Shown here one piece after another: positions 15,187 to 16,918 of a stretch of DNA of 16,918 bases. The stretch's first letter is position 1, and each line of letters begins with the position of its first letter. The notes under the pieces are model-generated. The model was not told the origin of the DNA and did not search any database. It worked only from the letters and a program-made list of their open reading frames with translations. Where the stretch lies: NCBI GenBank assembly GCA_002313925.1, contig DCAZ01000100.1, forward strand, positions 1,019 through 17,936, read 5' to 3'. Made by a program: the position numbers and the translations under genes. Origin of the DNA: Gemmatimonadales bacterium UBA1120. Lineage in GTDB: Bacteria; Gemmatimonadota; Gemmatimonadetes; Longimicrobiales; Gaopeijiaceae.

Positions 15187-15615
15187 TCAGCCCTCCAACG
15201 CTGTGACATCGCTCAGGAGTGTAAAGCCCATCTCCTCGTCCGCCATCATCTCAACGTAATCGATCCAAATCCGGGTCGGATACCCACGGCCGGGGTCGAA
15301 CTCTACTTGCACTTCGTGTGCGTTCCGGTCGTAGGCGTCCTGTACAAGATCGAAAAGGCCATCAATTGTCCTGAACAACTCGGGGTCATGTGCTACCTCC
15401 GATGCGAGTTCGGTGACACCGGTTATGACTCCACCCTGAACGGTTACCCGAACATCGGCCCTACCCAGGCAGTAGCAGTTTCTTACAACGTCGAACGTGT
15501 AGTCCTTTAGGCGTTGGGCTTCCCACAGTGTTCGGTAGTCAGCCAGGTCGTTTTCAGGCGTAGTCGGGCTCGCACATGCTCCGAGCAGTAGCAGAGTGGT
15601 TAGTCGGAGTCGCAT
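15187..15615 (-). CDS. DUF6174-like lipoprotein
   Basis: This 142-residue protein has a short lipoprotein signal (MRLRLTTLLLLGAC, lipidated Cys14). The mature part fits the DUF6174 pattern: W...RLKDYTFDV, then the paired-cysteine segment CYCLGRADVRVTV, GVITGV, TIDGLFDLVQDAYD, a strand VQVEFDPGRGYPTRIWID, and a C-terminal DEEMGF. The function is unknown. The frame is open to 15642, but ATG 15615 places the signal at the N-terminus. It ends 7 bases before the serine hydrolase start on the same strand, so the two are almost certainly co-transcribed and may act together at the cell envelope. Confidence 0.75.
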   Translation of the reverse strand: MRLRLTTLLLLGACASPTTPENDLADYRTLWEAQRLKDYTFDVVRNCYCLGRADVRVTVQGGVITGVTELASEVAHDPELFRTIDGLFDLVQDAYDRNAHEVQVEFDPGRGYPTRIWIDYVEMMADEEMGFTLLSDVTALEG

Positions 15616-15864
15616 CACACTCAAATCACAAATCATTGGCATTATTCAAAGCTAGGGGGATCAGTTAGCAGGACTACAGTCAAGAAACTCCCTGCCACCC
15701 TCTCCGTGTGCAGGTACGATGCCACAAGAAAACGCCCTTTCTTCAATAGGTCTGTAGACTTTGTGTCCTCCCTGTATGACACCTACCGGGCCCGGATATG
15801 ACAACTCAACGTCCGGTGTGGTGCCTATGGTCCTGCTAGGCGAGTGTCATCACTGGCTAGGTCC

Positions 15865-16350
15865 TTACCTGGACCGATGTGCTTCCAGCTCTATTTCGAT
15901 CATAAGCCCGGGTAGGGCGAGGCCTTTGACTTCGAGCCAGCTTCCGGTTGGAAACTGCTTCGTGTAAATCGAGTTCCGATAGGAAGAGACCTCGAGAAAC
16001 CTCGCCATGTCGGTCGTAAAAATGTTCTCGGCAACTACGTCGTCGAAGGTATAGCCGTAGTGCTGCAGAACCTTGTCCAAATCGGAGTAAGCGTTCTTCA
16101 TCTGCTGCTCGAGATCGCCGACGGCAGTCGGGGTTCCGGCGTCGTCCATACTCACAGCGCCGGAGATCTTGATGTCGTCACCGATCTTCACGGCGTGTGA
16201 GTAACCGAAGGCCCTTTCGGTCTCCGGCCGCAGAAGAAAGTACTCCGGCACTTCCGCCTCGACGGCTTGGTTGGCGGGTGTGGTGTCAGAGCAGCCGGAG
16301 AGGAAGACTACGCTGAGAAGTGCGATGGCGAGCTGAGATTCTGCCGTCAT
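15865..16350 (-). CDS. RidA-like (YjgF/UK114 family) lipoprotein
   Basis: This 161-residue protein begins with a lipoprotein signal (MTAESQLAIALLSVVFLSGC, lipidated Cys20), followed by a RidA domain from about residue 37. The pattern is SHAVKIGDDIKISGAVS, DLEQQMKNAYSDLDKVLQHYGYTFDDVVAENIFTTD, then FPTGSWLEVKGLALPGLMIEIE. Canonical RidA proteins are cytosolic trimers that hydrolyse reactive enamines/imines using a conserved Arg in the FPARSxxEV segment. Here Gly136 occupies that site, so deaminase activity is doubtful and a binding role is possible. ATG 16350 is chosen because AGGAG lies seven bases upstream and the signal then begins correctly; the frame extends to 16476. It follows the SoxD-like cytochrome by 58 bases on the same strand. 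Confidence 0.85.
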   Translation of the reverse strand: MTAESQLAIALLSVVFLSGCSDTTPANQAVEAEVPEYFLLRPETERAFGYSHAVKIGDDIKISGAVSMDDAGTPTAVGDLEQQMKNAYSDLDKVLQHYGYTFDDVVAENIFTTDMARFLEVSSYRNSIYTKQFPTGSWLEVKGLALPGLMIEIELEAHRSR

Positions 16351-16408
16351 TGTCTTTCTCCTCGGGCTTATTTCAGTTCGGCTCTTAGAAAGCTTTACGA
16401 AGCGTACG

Positions 16409-16918
16409 TCAGTAGGGGTAACCCAAAAGCCTTGGCATTCCGGGCTTCCAGTCCGGTAGCTCAGCCCAGGTATCACGATTTGGCATCACCACCATCGGTA
16501 GACTCTGGGCGTCGAGTACAGTGCCTTCCGGGATGACATCGTTTATGTCGAGCAAAAAGGCCGTCAGCGAATAGACCTCATCGTGGGTGAGAGTTCCTTC
16601 ACGATTGAGAGGCATGGCACGGTTGATATAATCCCATACAGCCGTCGCGTATGGCGCTCGGATCGGCAGGATTCGCCCATATGACCAAGGGTTGGCATCT
16701 GAGCCCCTTGAGGATTTTACCAACCTAGGAGCGCGACCCTCTGTTCCGTCTGCTCCGTGGCATCTCGCACACTTCCGCCTATAGGTTAGCGCGCCTTCCT
16801 CGGCGGTTCCGCTCCCCGCCGGGAGCTCCATTCCCGTAGGACTTATGGAGATATCCCAGGCGAGGACTTCATCTGCGCTCGGGGTCCTTCCCAACCCAAA
16901 CGTGGGCGACTGCGCTAG
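16409..16918 (-). CDS. SoxD-like cytochrome c subunit, N-terminus off the right edge
   Basis: The frame stays open to the window edge, giving 169 residues of a truncated gene. The visible start (AQSPTFGLGRTPSADEVLAWDI) looks like the end of a signal peptide followed by the mature N-terminus. Pattern matches to the cytochrome subunit of sulfite dehydrogenases (SoxD/SorB-like) are GR(T/P)PS..E..AWDISISPTG, LPAGSGTAEEG, a single haem-binding CARCH, YATAVWDYINRAMP, LTHDEVYSLTAFLLDIN and VVMPNRD. It is periplasmic and would accept electrons from a molybdenum sulfite-oxidase-type catalytic subunit, expected beyond the right edge. The true start is not in the window. A RidA-like lipoprotein gene follows on the same strand. 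SoxD versus other sulfite-dehydrogenase cytochromes cannot be separated here. Confidence 0.82.
   Translation of the reverse strand, partial: LAQSPTFGLGRTPSADEVLAWDISISPTGMELPAGSGTAEEGALTYRRKCARCHGADGTEGRAPRLVKSSRGSDANPWSYGRILPIRAPYATAVWDYINRAMPLNREGTLTHDEVYSLTAFLLDINDVIPEGTVLDAQSLPMVVMPNRDTWAELPDWKPGMPRLLGYPY

Noticed and set aside
15786..15795. 10-bp palindrome CCGGGCCCGG in the 15616-15864 gap
   Set aside because: Short G+C-only palindromes are expected by chance in this composition, and there is no U-run or promoter element beside it.

Overview
The window looks like chromosomal DNA from a Gram-negative, probably environmental or marine, heterotrophic bacterium. Many products are exported: at least three lipoprotein signals, one twin-arginine signal, several Sec signals, a periplasmic-type PQQ dehydrogenase and a SoxD-like cytochrome c. 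The mix (exported ureohydrolase, PpiC plus HupE/UreJ, class-C-type serine hydrolase, SoxD-like cytochrome) would suit an uncultured Gemmatimonadota, Acidobacteriota or proteobacterial lineage, but no marker gene settles this. No rRNA, tRNA, CRISPR array, transposase or integrase was found.

Layout from left to right. (1) 1-760, leftward: the start of a membrane protein cut by the window edge, its promoter with an embedded 14-bp palindrome, and an XRE-type regulator gene carrying a nine-G tract. (2) 996-5474, rightward: a RhlE-type DEAD-box helicase with a tandemly duplicated basic tail, then a PQQ-dependent glucose/aldose-type dehydrogenase whose 3' end overlaps an NAD(P)-dependent epimerase/dehydratase. 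(3) 5538-7070, leftward: a Tat-exported flavin amine oxidase. (4) 7239-9856, rightward: a visibly A+T-richer block with a small putative membrane protein, an NTF2-like protein and an exported gamma-glutamyltransferase-family enzyme. (5) 9925-10427: a small four-helix membrane protein meeting, tail to tail, a possible 38-residue membrane peptide. (6) 10642-13753, rightward: an agmatinase/arginase-family lipoprotein, a membrane-anchored PpiC-type protein and a HupE/UreJ-type metal transporter, followed by a hairpin. (7) 13977-16918, leftward: a serine hydrolase and a DUF6174-like lipoprotein, then a RidA-like lipoprotein downstream of a SoxD-like cytochrome c that runs off the right edge.

The most coherent unit is 10642-13753. 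A binuclear-metal ureohydrolase exported as a lipoprotein sits with a folding-factor-like protein and a putative nickel/cobalt transporter, which suggests a metal-supplied extracytoplasmic guanidino hydrolase. More loosely, four extracytoplasmic nitrogen-related enzymes (amine oxidase, GGT homologue, ureohydrolase, RidA homologue) lie within about 11 kb in separate transcription units. The GGT and RidA homologues both appear to lack signature substrate-binding residues, so their names should be read as family assignments only.
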